Shown piece after piece: positions 1 to 20,700 of a stretch of DNA of 64,000 nt. The notes beneath the pieces are model-generated. The model saw only the letters and a list, made by a program, of their open reading frames with translations. It searched no databases and had not been told where the DNA came from. Within the stretch, counting starts at the first letter, position 1. Each line of letters starts with the position of its first letter. The position numbers and the translations under genes were made by a program. Origin of the DNA: Stenopsyche tienmushanensis (Eukaryota > Arthropoda > Insecta > Trichoptera > Stenopsychidae); assembly GCA_008973525.1 (NCBI GenBank), contig WACJ01000008.1:1426001-1490000 (forward strand), in the 5' to 3' direction.

Positions 1-40
1 TTTTTAAATGTAAAACAATGAATTTTTATTTCAATTCCAG

Positions 41-6768
<6,728 letters not shown>

Positions 6769-8847
6769 TAATGAAGATGTGTATTCAGAGCGATCATGAG
6801 TGTTTTTATAATGACATTTTATTAAATTTTTATTTGCCTCATTGTTTTTGTGATCTATAGTGAAATGTGATTAGGCACACTGAGATTTTCATCAATTTAC
6901 TATATCTTTCCAATATTCATCAATGTTTATAAACTATTAATACTTGGATGTCTATTTGTCACGTAATTTTTGAACTTTATTATGTACTAAAATTATATAT
7001 TTTCTTTACTTTCAACATACCTTCAATATACTCCTTGATAAGCTTAAAGGACTATGTACATACATAATTTCTTTTGTAAATTATTTACGCTATTCATAAT
7101 AATACCACTGTATTATTTTAGATGATATGTTGAAGTTCACAATTACTTTTTTAAATGGCATGACCATCGAATGAATAGTTATGCAATTAGCATCCTATTT
7201 TTTTCAAATTTTAACTATATCTTATGTCACAAATATTAATGTTAAATACATAAATTTAACTATTATACATAGACTGAAATATCGTTTTATTTGCTGATAA
7301 ATATCTAATTAAAACTGTATTAATACTGTCACAAATAAGAGCAAATATATATATATTTTTTTGTTGTATCTATTTCATGTTTCTACACTTTTTGTGAAGC
7401 GCACAATATTGCAAATATGTTAAATGGCTATAATATTTCCAAAATGAGTTGCAGTGATATTCATATTTTTTTTTTTGTACAATTCAACCTGGAAAAATTA
7501 CATATCTTTTAGTGCCAAATATTTGTGTCCATATAAGTATTGAAAGTAAATTTAAATGCATTACCATTAATATTGGTTTAATTTGTTAGACATGTAGTGT
7601 TTATTTCTTTTCATATGAGTTTAATAATACACATGTCAGCAATGCGACAATCTTAACGGAATATTATTTATTCTTCAAAGCTTTTGATTAATACAAAGAC
7701 GATAATTACACAGAGTAATATTTAAATTGGTTAACTTGTATTTGCTGTAAAAATGATATTTGGGAAAGTTTAAAACATTCAAAATTAAATAAATCATGTA
7801 CGTACTATGGCACTAAAGGAATTGTGAAAAAATGTTTTGATTATTTATAAAATGAAGAAATAAAGGCGAAAGGTTTTATATATTTTTAAGAGGAAGAATG
7901 TAATTTTATAGTTATTTGAATAAAGATTATTATAAAATTACTTTGTGTTTTTTTACTGTTTTTGATGTGAAATGTGCTTAAATAAAATAATCAGTATAAT
8001 CATAAAATGTATTTTTTAAAACTTTAATGTGTGAACAACACGATGTTAGCTAATAAAAAATGTATAGAAATCTCATAAATAGAAATGCGCAAACATTGAC
8101 TGAAAAATATGTATTCCCTGTTTTAACAAGATTTTAAAGAATCTCTCAAAAGCAGACTAATTTGAAAAGGCATAAAAGAGAAGTGTCGAATGAGTTGATA
8201 CGTATATTGTCTTTATTAGATACATCCTACATTCATATGAAAGTATAATCTTGCAGCTACGCTAATGTTAGTCAGTCACACAATTCGATTGTTTAAGTGG
8301 ATTGTTAAAAATATTTAAGTATACAATTCAGAATATATAAATATTTTTTACAAAATTTAATTTGTTTTTTTTTTAATCAAAAAATTTACAGTTATGTTTT
8401 AAACTAGAAACATATTTTCCAGAGCATCACAACTGCAAAATAAATTCGATACTTTTATAATACATATTTTTATTCACGTTAATAATTTCTGAGAGTAAAC
8501 ATTTTTCTTCATTTTCATTTCAATTGTTGGAACTACATTTTTATTTCATTGATTATTCTTTTACATATTAATTAAATTATATTCCTTAAAATTAATATTC
8601 GACAGATGACATTTCGTTTTTATGTGCTGGAAACACTGAGTTTATCAATAATTTGTCTCTCCATCTGCCTTTTCTTAGAGCTAAATCTGGGACATGCTCG
8701 CTTTTAGTGTTTATCCAAAGCTGTCAAATTTTTTTCGTACTTAACCTCAACATATTATTTTTTCCCGTCCAACGTACTGTTTATTTTATATCTTTATATC
8801 TTATTAGTAATTTGCCATGATGTAATTTGTCGTATTTCATAGGAACG
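6769..8847. other. STT3A 3' UTR and spacer before EXD2
   Basis: AT-rich sequence with no ORF of note. The STT3A 3' UTR probably runs to about 7940, just after AATAAA at 7919. A splice-acceptor-like TTTCATAG ends at 8842, six bases before the EXD2 ATG, so EXD2 may have an untranslated exon upstream that could not be placed. Confidence 0.5.
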
Positions 8848-11800
8848 ATGCCTACTGACCAAGACAGCGTTTATTCTTATTTTACTCTACGAAACGTAAC
8901 AGCTGGATTATTGGGAGCGATTGGAGTTACAATATTGTTTGCGAAATACAGAAAAATGATTTGCAACAATTTAAAATTGCCATTCGGTTACCGAACTACT
9001 CTACAAAATCAACGCATACAAGTCGTCAATACCAATGAGGATTGTGTGCGGGCAGTGAAAAAACTAAGAGCGTAATGTTGACTATTTTGACACTGCAATA
9101 TTGACATTTCAAATTCAATAGTTATACTAAATTTTAATAGCTAATAGTATTTTATATATTCTAATCGCATTTAATTTATATATGCAATTATTTAATTAAT
9201 GATTTTAGATATTATTTCATCATTAGTCTGACATTTTAGACATTATTTATCATTGCTATATAATCATATCCAACTCATTAAGCTGTTTAATTCAAATGCT
9301 TAGTTTAGGAAATATTTCAATATCACCAAAATATTACCGTTGCTTCGTTTAATTCTTTGCACTCTGCTTGCTATTGCATCATTCATAATATTAACGATAA
9401 CTTAATATGGTGCCACAACTGTGACATTATTCATGTAGATGAATAAAATATTAAAAATTAAGTACCTTTTAACTGGTACAGTGAAATCAAAGAGAAGAGG
9501 TTTTCCGACTTTTTAAAAAGGTTTACATTTTAAAAAAGGAAAGTCTGTTCTTATTCCAAAAAGACATTAGGAATATAATTTGATTAGGTTTTTGGGATAA
9601 AGCCAGAATAATAAAAAAAAAGTGATACAGAAGCAGTTGTATGCTGCTTTACTATTATAATGTTCAGATAAAATATTAATTAGTATACATAAACTCCCTT
9701 AAAATGCGACTCCATAAAACGTGTAATATATTAACCACGCTATATGAGAGTCTACGGTAAATGTATTTTTTTTTGCACAAAAACTAAATATATTTTTGTC
9801 ATTTTCTTTTGAACTATTTTTATAACAACGATTTCAAAACTCATTATTAAAAATGGTCGGAACAACGTTAAATGCCCTTTATGATTCAATGAAATACTTT
9901 ATTTATTGGGTATATAAGAGTTTTTTGAGATTTACACGTCATATTTCAATTATTGGTAATAAAACTCAAATGGGTATACAATCATGTTAGATTTTATTTA
10001 GAGATAAATAATTTGATCTTAAACTCTTATACTTTTTTATTATTTCTAAATCACTTTATTGCTCGAAATATGTATATATATATTTTTTTTATATATAAGA
10101 TTACAATCAAAATACTCATTCGCCTTTTATCAACAAACAACGTTTATGAGATTCACCCATGTTGTGTCTAAATGTTTGTTGATAATATAAATAGAAGACT
10201 GTACATGCAAACATTTTTTAATATGTATAGAGAATGCTTAAGATTATTTAATCTTTGTTTTTTAGTGCATGTTCAATGTATAAAGTTCTTGGTTTTGATT
10301 GCGAATGGGTATCTAAGAACGAAAAACGTCAGCCAGTTGCTTTATTACAGCTAGCTTCTCGTGATGGTCATTGCGTTTTAATAAGACTTTGCAAAATTCA
10401 AAGTATTCCGAATGAATTAAAGGTATAATTTTTAAATTTTAGAGATGATTTTTGGGTTTATTGTCATTTTTTAAAAAATTGCATTGCTTATTTTAGATTC
10501 TTCTGGAAGATGAAACAATACTTAAAGTAGGAGTAGCTATAATTGATGATGCAAACAAATTGTATGATGACTACTCAGTTAATGTCAATGGCACAGTTGA
10601 TTTGAGACATTTGGCTGTTTTATTGTCAGATCCTCCAAGGGGATTATCTGCAATGGCTGCAAGATATTTAAAGGTGTGCAATTAATTAACAAATATAAAC
10701 TATATTGTTTACTCATTTTGAACTAAATGTTTTTGTTACAGTTTAAAATGGACAAGTATTGGAAAATTCGCTGTTCTGATTGGGAAGCAGCCCAGCTTTC
10801 TTTCAGACAGCAAACATATGCTGCGACTGATGCTCATGTAGCAGTTGGAATTTTTGAAAAATGTATGGATAAGATCTTAAAGAATAATTCTTCATTTAAA
10901 ACTTGCGCTTGGAAAGATATTGTGGATATTTGTAAAAACTATCTTGATATAGGATTCAGAGAGGATAAATCAAACAACTATGGAACTAATGAGACAAATT
11001 CGCAATCCACGTTTAAACAACTTCTTAGTCCTCAACAACGGGAAAGGTATATTTTATATTAATAAGAGAAACTCTTGGTATTGTTCAATTAATATATTTA
11101 TTAGTTTTGCTCAGCAGCATTAAAATTTATTCTTGCATAGTAATGAAAAAAATTCAGGCATTACATTTTATTATAGTTAGGACTGAAGTAAGTCAAATGA
11201 TGTATAATATAACAAAATGGATGCATGTAAAAACAAAAATTGTGAAAAACTTATTGATTTTAGACATACTATTAATTTGATCTAAAAGATAACTAAGTGA
11301 CCATTCAATACATGTATCATCATCATCATAGTGCAGTCACAAACAGACCACTGAAGAACTAGGGCCTCTTCAATATCCATTCATAGGAAGGGGTTACATC
11401 CATCTTGTCTGTATCATCTTGTCAGTTTCATTCAGAACGCTCACCCAGTGGGTCATTTGGATTAATGCATTGAAGGGCACTTTCGCAATCGTCTTGATAA
11501 AGAGTTTGGGGGATTTATAAAGACTGAGTAGTTTTACTCGGAAGATGGTGAAAAACTACTCGAGAAAATCTTGTTGATTTTAATGGAAAGGACTTTCCAG
11601 AGTAAACAAATCCAGTTTCCCCTTTCCTCGCAACGGCATTGCCGGACTAGGGAGAAATCTTGTAATGCTTAAGTGTATCTCGGATTCAGTCCTACATCTA
11701 GCAAATTCGAGAGTTCAGGTTGACCCTCTCAGTTCAACGATTTTCAAAGCGATATAGAAGGCAATGGAAGATAATGTTGTTATCATTGCAAATTTAAATT

Positions 11801-14800
11801 CTTCATTTGTCTCCCTTCCAGACCATCTGTGTGTTGCTCCTCTTATGCTTGTTCTGTTCCTTTAGTTTTCTTGGCTATGAACCGGCCAGGTTTCATACGT
11901 TATACACTATTAGGTGGTAACAAATATGAAAGAGATGGCGAGTGACAAGTAAGTCAGAAAGTTTGTAAAAGTAGCATGATACTGTAAATGCCCCAAAGGG
12001 ATAGAAACTATAAAATGTCGTATAACTAAGTGATCTTTCATGAATGGCTATGAGTATTAGGTAACGTTTCATGGCCAGAAGAACCAGGTAGCATTTCGCG
12101 CATGTAATCCATACATATAATTTACAGGATATCAACTAAAGATATTTGATAAGAATGAGTATTTATACATCAGATGTAATATAAAAGTGTTTAAAATAAG
12201 TAATATATCACAAGTATTTTTAATTTACTGAAAATTGTATATTTACTCATAAATACCATGATTATAAGTTTTTGGAATTAATAATAAAAATGTATATAAT
12301 TTATTCAATTTCAGGCTACTTGAACCAAAGCTCAATCGTCAAAATCGTAAATTAACTAGACAGCTAAAAACTAGACCTCCATATGAAAATTGCTTTATGG
12401 AAACAAAAGAGGGACAAGTGTTGTGTACGTGTGATCGAAAAAAAGTTGAATGGTTTGTATTACACAATTTACTATATATATTATCATTGCAATAGTTTTG
12501 TTCTTGAAAACAGTGTTATGCTGGAAATATTAGGCTTACTGGAAAGTTCTATCCGTTTGCGACTTCAAATTGGGAGATCATGGATATGTACGGCGAAGCT
12601 ATAATTATGAGTTTCGTCCGAATCCGTCATTTCCATTGAGTAAATTATGTGACGCGGATGCTGACACACCGAGTCCGTTGGAAGACCTCAGTTATGCTGG
12701 GTTAATTAAATAGCAAAAGAAGTCGCATGCCTGGGCAATTGGAGGGAGGAGGCCATGGGGATCCTCCACTGACCGTAGCTGTTTATTGATCCTGCTATTT
12801 GGAACAATGCCAGTCTGCTCAACAAAAATGCACAGCACGGTGCAATACATAAATTTAATATCCATGTCCGCGAGGACAAGCTCATTCTCAACTTCGAGTG
12901 GCCACTTGTGCTTTGAGCATGGGGGGCTTTCTTGATCATACAAATCATAGAAGGCACCTGGTACACATTTATCTTTGGAAATGTCGCAAAAAGCCCTTAA
13001 AATGGCCACAAGGTCTGTGTGTCCAACTGGTCCACTTTTCGGACACAACATGATATGCGTCTAAAAACGGATCTCTGCACGGACACAGATCGAGGAAAGT
13101 CCAAACTTGAAGAGCATAACCCTAAATTGTTTGAATTATCCATTTTCTGAGTATCTTTCCAAATTGAGCTTTTCGTTAAGTATCAAAGACTTATAATATA
13201 TTGGTGCTCATGTTCAGTTTGGAGGGAGAGAGGGCAGATTGTCCATTCACAGTATGCTCTTTTCTTTACGACATTTTCCTCATCATCAAGGCTGACTACC
13301 CAGAGGGTGGCTTAACTGCATTTCCGCTAAAAACTTTCATCATATTTCGATATGCTTCTGTATTGATAGTAATATTTACACAGTTGTATCTCACTTAATA
13401 ATTACATGACACATCTTTATTTTAGTTAATTTAGATGAGCACATTGAAACTTGAAATGACATTACTAGACAGAATTTTGTGGTGGCCTGGATGATACCTC
13501 TATTAGCATAGTCTGTATCAGATAATAGGTCCATTCTTTGAAATTTTCTTTTATATAAAATAATGATAAAACAAATCGTCCTTTATTAGCAAAAAGTTGT
13601 GAAGACTCTTTTTAATTTACTTGCTTAACGTGTTTAAAAATTTGGTTCAATGTAACTAAACAAACAACATTTTACAGGTATGTGGAGAAAAAAATTGCTG
13701 ATATTGTTTGTTATGATCCTTTCACAATTCGTCTGAAATTCGACCCAGCTGGGTGTTCCGTAGGAGATGTGAACAAATTTTATCAGATTCCCCGTGAAAA
13801 TCGCTGTGTAGTATGTGGTCAAGAGCATTCTTATATAAGGAAACATGTAATTCCAAAAGAATATAGAAAGCTATTTCCACGTGAGTTATATCACTTAATT
13901 AGTCAACATTGAAATACTTTGATGTAATATGTTATAGATTAATTCATATTTTTTAGTTATTATGAAAGATCATTCTTCTCATGATGTGCTACTCTTATGC
14001 GATAAATGTCATCAACGAAGTAATATGCGTGACCAAACTTTAAGAATGCAACTGGCAACCATGTGTAATGCACCTATTATCAATAAGGATCAACCCAAGC
14101 TACTTGAAGATGTTGACGTTAAGTATGTTTATTTTTAATATAATTATGCTAACACATTAGGTATGGGGGAACTTATGCATAAAATGCCATTCATTTTAAG
14201 CAATTTCTATTAGCATCTTGTTAACTAATACGAGGGGATACCAAAAAGAAACCGAACTGATGTGGTGGGCGGAGTCTTTGTAGTATCGCGGTCTATTGCT
14301 AGGAGCATATGGAGATAATAGCATTTTAGTCGACGTTAAAAGTAGTGTGAAATGTATGCTTCCTGTACATAATTATAGAACATATTACATTAAATTTATT
14401 TTGTACCTTTCAAAAAGGTACAAAATTTTTATATTTGGCATCAATGTTTCCGGGAGAGATACGTCAAAATTTATTTCCCTAATATGTCGAACATAATTGA
14501 CTATCCTTATTCACAGAATTATTGTTATTTAATGTAAAATTAAATTAAAGAAATACATAATTTGTGTCTAATATACGATTAAAAGTATTCCTATTTGTAT
14601 GTTTAAGATAGCTTCTTGAATTTACTAATAAAATATGTTTATTTAAGAAAAGTAATATCGGCAGCTCGTGCATTATTGCAACCACCTTCAAAAAATATAA
14701 TTCCTCATGAAAGAAAAGTTGCATTAAGGAGTGTAATTGAAGAATATTATCCAAACAAAATATTAACAACAGAATTCTTGTCGAACGTTGCAAATCTGGA

Positions 14801-15202
14801 CGCTAGGTGAAGTATTTTCTTTATTTATATTATTTATAATAGTTAATGCAAAGGATTTTATAAACTTAAGACTATTTCTATTTTAAAGGACTGAAAATCC
14901 ATTATACGAAGCACACGGGGAGATCGTTGTTAATTATTTCAAAGACACCCCTGGTGGATTGTTGGAATTGGAACGTTTGTGGCGAAAACATTTTCTTTCT
15001 ACTATGAAACCAAATTTTATGCCACAACTATGGTCAATTGAACACAGTAAATCAAGGTAAAATTACAAATTGCAATTTAACTGGGATTTTTTCAATATTT
15101 TCAAACCTAATTCCTTTATAAACGTTTTACAGACTTGAGCAACGTGCAACTGAAGGTCGCATAAATGAAAATGATCTATCGATATTAGGATTGACCTGTT
15201 AA
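8848..15202 (+). CDS. EXD2: EXD2-type 3'-5' exonuclease domain protein
   Basis: Member of the DEDDy exonuclease family, known in animals as a membrane-anchored 3'-5' nuclease of mitochondria that also has reported roles in DNA-break resection. Ten exons join without a stop to 588 residues (human about 620): 8848-9071, 10266-10422, 10497-10673, 10742-11046, 12315-12452, 13678-13880, 13957-14122, 14648-14806, 14889-15056, 15133-15202. A hydrophobic segment at residues 16-31 followed by KYRK fits an N-terminal membrane anchor. Exonuclease motifs: VLGFDCEW (D86, E88), AIIDDANKL (D145) and YAATDAHVAVGIF (Y212, D216). The C-terminal HNH-like module has CVVCG (C377, C380), SYIRKHVIPKEYRKLFP and HDVLLLCDKCH. 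All four metal ligands and the Tyr are present, so the enzyme should be active. Introns 4, 5 and 7 hold repeat debris. Confidence 0.95.
11310..11700. mobile_element. possible RTE-type LINE 3'-end remnant in EXD2 intron 4
   Basis: An ATCATCATCATCAT tract at 11318 is followed by CAGACCACTGAAGAACTAGGGCCTC. This resembles the 3' end of many arthropod RTE-like LINEs (ATCATCATC... then 'CACTGCTGGACATAGGCCTC'). A shorter similar fragment is at 53754. No reverse transcriptase frame is left. The assignment rests on remembered family ends only. Confidence 0.35.
12690..13110. mobile_element. repeat fragment related to the hAT/mariner composite at 32.9-33.24 kb
   Basis: The segment from GGGGATCCTCCACTGACC (12769) to GGTCCACTTTTCGGACAC (13028) matches 32918-33220 word by word (GGAGATCCTCCACTGGCC ... 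GGTCCGCTTTTTC). Part also occurs at 56730-56780. A minus-strand frame of 119 residues is open but resembles no transposase I recognise. It lies in EXD2 intron 5. Confidence 0.5.
14230..14480 (+). mobile_element. possible Tc1/mariner end in EXD2 intron 7
   Basis: The sequence ACGAGGGGATACCAAAAAGA looks like a mariner/IS630-type terminus. No opposite end or transposase was found, so the call is weak. Confidence 0.3.
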
Positions 15203-17160
15203 TAATAAGAAATGAAAACTTTGATATTGCTAGATGTAAGTTACGTATACAGGGAAAAAAATGTCAATTTGGTAAAACGCCCATTTTTTATTTTGATATT
15301 CAATATCTATAGTATCTATTTAGTTTTTACTCATGTGATCAATGATATTTCTTTAATGTGCTATTGAAAAATATGTAAAAAGTTCTTATCATAAATGATA
15401 AGCATTATTCATCGAATCTTGATTGAATCAGATTGGAAAACTATTTTATTTTGCTGATTTTTTAAAATCTGTTTTTAATGATAAAATTATTACAAAGTTA
15501 TTCATTTTTATCCAGTTGCCATGTTCAACTGTATGCGGTATTAAAATTACCCGCATTAATTTCACCTGCATAATGGGAAATTAAAAACGTATAACGTCTA
15601 AATATTCTCTATATATTTTCAATTTTTTAAATAGAAACTCTTAAATGTTCATACTTACTATTCAACAAAATATCATATTCTAAAGAATTTTTTGACCACA
15701 ATGAACTGAAATCGCTATCGTTGGATAAGCTATTAATTTCTTTTAACAAAGATAAGACGACTTTCGTTCGTGTTGTCTTGAGAGCAGGCGTTTGTTTTAA
15801 AAATTAAGATACTCGCATCATTCTTATCGTTGACCAATTTTGTTATTCCCCCTTGACTGCCTTGGAGTGGCGTCATTAGCCGAGTATCACCACTCCTTTG
15901 CAAAATCTACTCCTTCAGAAGTAAACTGGCAGGCTTGCACAGTAACGCTGCCCTTTTATTTTCGCGCCACATTAATAGGCAAAAATAGCTGAACAACAGA
16001 AAGCAGATGCCATGCAAGTTGAACATTAAGAAATATTCCACAGTGTTAAGGTTCATTTATTGAGCTTGGTTCATTATCAAACTTGTTACATGCTGCGGCG
16101 GAGCTGACAGATAAATAGATTTGCATTAGAGTGTGGCATGTCTGCTCTCCAGTTCGAAAGGCTTAAGAGGAGCTTGTATATATATTTAAAGAGACCCAAA
16201 GGGTTTTGAGTGTTGATTATAGTAACAGTATGGGTACATAGCAAGTTAAATAAAAATCTTTCTGATAAACATTTACTCTTAGTATTTACATAGTAATAAG
16301 CAATACAATAGCGTTGAATAGTATATTGGCTGAAGTGTTGTATTGTTGACAAAAAACCTTATTAATCCGTTGATGAAGAATCCTAAATGTGATGTGAACG
16401 GATTCAAATGATACAGAAAGAGCATTCTCGCAGGTTGATTTTAGAGATTGTGAATCGGAGACAAAGACGGAGAGAGTGTCTTGTGTCTCATCATACAACT
16501 CGTACATCGTATGATTGTATTGATCAAGCTTCAACATTATCTTGTTACTAAAACGAAAGACATATATGTGTATTGTTTATGTTTATGCGAAGAAATTAAT
16601 GAATGTTGTGTGTTATCAACAGTGTTAAGGTTCATTTATTGGTATACAAGCTTCAAGCATGTTGCATGGTGTTGAAAGATAAAATGGATTTGTATGGACA
16701 TACGAATATAGCATCTATGCTTATGTTATTTTAAAATTAACTCGCTAATTAAAGGATTGATAAACAGCTGAAGTACAAGTTGTGGTTCAAATCCAAAAGT
16801 GTAATTTTCCCTGCATTTTAACAATACTATATATCTTTAATTACATATTTAACAATTGATGTGAAATGAAACAATATAAATATATGTGAAAATTTAATGT
16901 TTATTTTGTCAAAGGCGAATAAAAAATTACATCTATATAAATGTGTTTATACTGCAAATACTTTTATTAGGTACAGACTTCATTATTTTTATTTAATGTA
17001 CATTATTAACTATTTTTATAAATTGGTTCTTTATATGTAGTGGCTATATTATAAAAATATTAAGCGTGGTAAGGATTTTAAATAATCCTGAGGCAATTTA
17101 AAAACGGCACATTTTTATTATGTAATAGTAATAAACTAACAATTGGGTATTTCTGGAAAA
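15203..17160. other. convergent spacer between EXD2 and the ITIH-like gene
   Basis: The two genes end tail to tail here. The first part should be the EXD2 3' UTR. Positions 16015-16060 and 16590-16650 carry copies of the dispersed repeat also seen at 3120-3240, flanking about 550 bases with an open minus-strand frame (16286-16537) of unknown origin. AATAAA occurs at 16917 on the plus strand. No gene is supported. Confidence 0.45.
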
Positions 17161-17768
17161 TTAGGGTGTTGCAGTATTAGTACAAATTCCAGCATATCTG
17201 AAATGTAAATATATTATTTCATAAACAGTTTTTAAATTGTAATAATTGGAACTGATCGCAAATTGTTTTCATTATAAAAAGCAATGAACTTTTTAAAAAC
17301 TTACCCGTTAGCGTCACATGAATATTTAACATAAGTATTTAAGTCTTTGAAAGCTTTATCTAAATCGGCAGATTGAGTTAAATATTCGCATACACCTGGA
17401 CCTCCTTTTAAGCTATTCGTGCATGGACCTCCTCCTATTTTAGTTACTCCTACATCCTACAAAATAACAGGGGTGCAATCCAATCATTATTTTATTATGT
17501 GCACAAATAAAAATAAATTTATTAAAAAAGTAGGATTAACTCACTGATTCAAGTTTTATCCTGTAGGTAACTATTTTACCAGAAGGTTCTTGAATGGTAA
17601 AATTATCATCAGTAGGAGAAAGGTATTGTTCAAGCCACGAGAACAAGCTTAATCCATATTTATCTAGACGGCTCACAGGAGATGATCCGGTTGTAGTCGT
17701 TGGATCAGCCGAAACTGGCATTTTATTGAAAGTATTGAAACCCGAAGGGCCAAATGATCCAGATGACG
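17161..17768 (-). other. C-terminal cysteine domain of the ITIH-like protein (exons 27-29)
   Basis: Three exons encode a compact domain after the low-complexity tail: 17545-17768 (LDKYGLSLFSWLEQYLSP, then YRIKLES), 17305-17456 (GGGPCTNSLKGGPGVCEYL and YVKYSCDANG) and 17161-17197 (YAGICTNTATP, stop TAA). The spacing C-x10-C-x23-C-x8-C, ending YAGIC, resembles the C-terminal cysteine module found after the vWA and Pro/Gly-rich part in some insect ITIH-like proteins. The intron after exon 27 is phase 0, which marks the end of the phase-1 mini-exon run. Confidence 0.8.
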
Positions 17769-20700
17769 CTAAAATTTCATAATATGTAATGTTTTATGAG
17801 AATTTATATTAAGATTTAATGAGAGAGTACGTTCGATGACGGTAACAAATTTTAATTTTTTATAACTGCTATGGCTATTGTGTTCAGAGCCGCAACGAGG
17901 TTATGAAGCGCCCGTGGCGAGTATCTAACTTGCTACTCTAGTATATTTTAAAATAATATACGAAAATAGTCCCAAAAGTACTCAACCAGAGATGGTGATT
18001 ACTGTTTTAAAAAAAAACTTATAATAGAAAGTATCCACCTTATAAAGCTTAGATCGTTTTGTGTCCCAAGCCCAGTTGCGCCCGTGACGGGCGCCTGCTT
18101 TGCCACGCCATTGTTACGACTCTGATTCTGTTTATGACGTTAATTTTATAATATGAAATTTTGTGTTATACATGTATATTGTACCATTTTCATAATTTTT
18201 AAGATACAAGTACTCCTTTCCAAAAAAAATCGAACTATAGGGGGTTGGGGGCAATACTCTACTAATCAGACACGGCTTTGCAAAACGTTTGTTACAATTC
18301 AATTTTAAATATTTACTTTATTGCACAATATAAAGACTATAATAACATTTTTTTAGAATCATATTGTGTAAATTAGTTTGAATGTCAACACAAATAAAGC
18401 CCTCTACCGCAGTGGAAAGCATTTGATAAATTATGTAAAACACACTCTATAAAATTCAAAATTTTTCAGCACAAACACACAGCAGTTTGCTTGAAAGCGT
18501 TTCATTTTATACTCACTTGAAATTGCACAATTTTTTATTACTTACAATTTTTGATAGTGAAATTTCAGCTGCTCAAGGATCAGAAGATATCAATAAAAAC
18601 GCTAATAATACATTTATCTCATAAAATATTTGCTTGTATCGATGTTTAATGATATTTTTATGATGAATATGATTACTGCTCGACTGTCAATTGTGACGAA
18701 TTATTGATATGAAAACCTTTTGAAATGAAAATTGGGATTGTCCCGGAAGAATGGGTGCCTTTTGTTTGTCATTCTATGAATGTATTTAATCCTTTATATG
18801 CTCAATCGATGTAAACATTCTTAATTTAAAGAACAGCTAAATAACATTTAAATGGTAGACTTACATGAATGATGGCGTCCCCATTGACCATGATAGCGCC
18901 ATTCTGTATTTATGAATAAAATTTATCTGTATAGAAAACTTTTGCTCTGGATAATGTTTGAATTTATGCTATTTTTGTAAGAGAACAAATAGATTTATAA
19001 AATCAACACAAATTTCACTTTGGAAGAGGAGAAAGAAGAATAAATATTCAATCAACATGTCTCATAACAGTCTAGCTTAATATATGCTCGTGCATGACAA
19101 TGCTGTAAATAGGTTTTGATGCAAAAGCATTTTTTCTTGCACAGAGAAAGAAATCTCATTTACATGAGGAACGATAATGCGGTTGTACTATCTTTGCATG
19201 CTTAATTTTCATAAAAAACAGATCTTATTTGATGGACAATTCATGAAGATGCGAAAATGAGATGATATTTTTGTCTCATGATGAATTATCATAGAAGTGA
19301 TAAAGTGTTTATAGTTAAGAATTAAACTTACATTGTTGTGAATAGCCAGAACCTCCGGATCCTGGGCCTGAAATCCCTATTAAAATAGTGATTTTTTAAA
19401 TAAATTTTAACATATTTCATTTCAAATGATTGACTGCTTAAAATCTATTAAAAGAGTATCAGTAGTAATATTATTGTTTTTAATTGGATATTAATTATAT
19501 TAATTTATGGATCATTTGATATAATATGTTCAGCCCACAAGACTAGTAAGGTTGGATGAAGATGATTGAAATTCATTCATCATTTTTGCATGGGGAAAAG
19601 ATTAATACTGTCTCGTTACTTATGTAACCTAATTAATTAAAATTAAATTTTATGAATGTCTCAAGACCATTTGAAAATAAGATTTTTTTTTGTCTCACGA
19701 TGAATTATTATAGAATTAAGTGTTTCTAATTAAGAATTAAGCTAATGTATTCGAATTTAATCAAAATTATATATGTTTTATAGAAGTTATCTAGACAGTT
19801 TGATGTTGAACAAATTTAACACACCATGAAGATCTAAAGTTGGTACGTCTTCTTCAGCTCCTCCCAATATATGATCAGCAGAATCATAGTGGACTATAAA
19901 ATGAAAATAGTTGTAATTATTTTAACATTGTATGATTTCCACATCTGCACAATTATAGCTGGAAAAGCGTATAATGCTTAAAAATGGTGTTCACCGAGAA
20001 TTAACTTTCAACATAATTTTAATATTTAAAAAGAGCGATATGATTTGTTTGGTGCGTTTGATATCAATTGATTTGATCGAATCTATTGTGCTGGGTGATT
20101 AAAGGCGGTGTTACTTGCAAGAAATTTGGTTATCTAGATTCTAGAATATGAAAATAGCTACAAAATACTAGATGAAGATTCTTTTTAAAGCAACAAGTAT
20201 GATCATTTTAAAGGAAAAGTTTGAAATTACAATATCATCGACCCACGGCTCTTTTAGATAAATAGTTCAAAATGAAAATCTCATTTAGTCGATCTTTATT
20301 GAACATTAAAATATTTTTTTAAAGTTTGACAAAGCCAAGTATGTCGGTGTGCGAATGACAACATTCTTCACCATGGAAGTCCTAAGTCCTGAACAAGTGA
20401 TTTGCAGCAAAACAAATTAAACATATGTTTACTTTGTATAACATTATCTATAGTTTGGACTATAATTAAGAAGAAATATTGGAAATTAAAAAAAAAATTG
20501 AGCGATAGAAGAAAAGTGTGTATTTTGAGTGTGAATACCATTTTTTGGACAAAATACATCATTTTTCTGATACGACATACGTTTCAGAAATTTTCCTTTT
20601 CACTATATGAAGATTCCTCAATTTATTCATTTTCAGATCCAGGAATCTAAATTTAATCCTCGCTTTAACACCATTCGATTTCGTTGTCCAACGTATAATA

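Noticed and set aside
8827..8847. Extension of the EXD2 first exon upstream to TTG
   Set aside because: A splice acceptor-like TTTCATAG lies inside it and the first ATG is at 8848, so the extra seven residues are not supported.
10172..10354. Plus-strand open frame of 60 residues before and over EXD2 exon 2
   Set aside because: Different frame from the FDCEW exon; the acceptor at 10265 and continuity from exon 1 decide the frame.
17594..17782. Plus-strand open frame of 62 residues
   Set aside because: Antisense to exon 27 of the ITIH-like gene, which fits splice sites and phase on the other strand.
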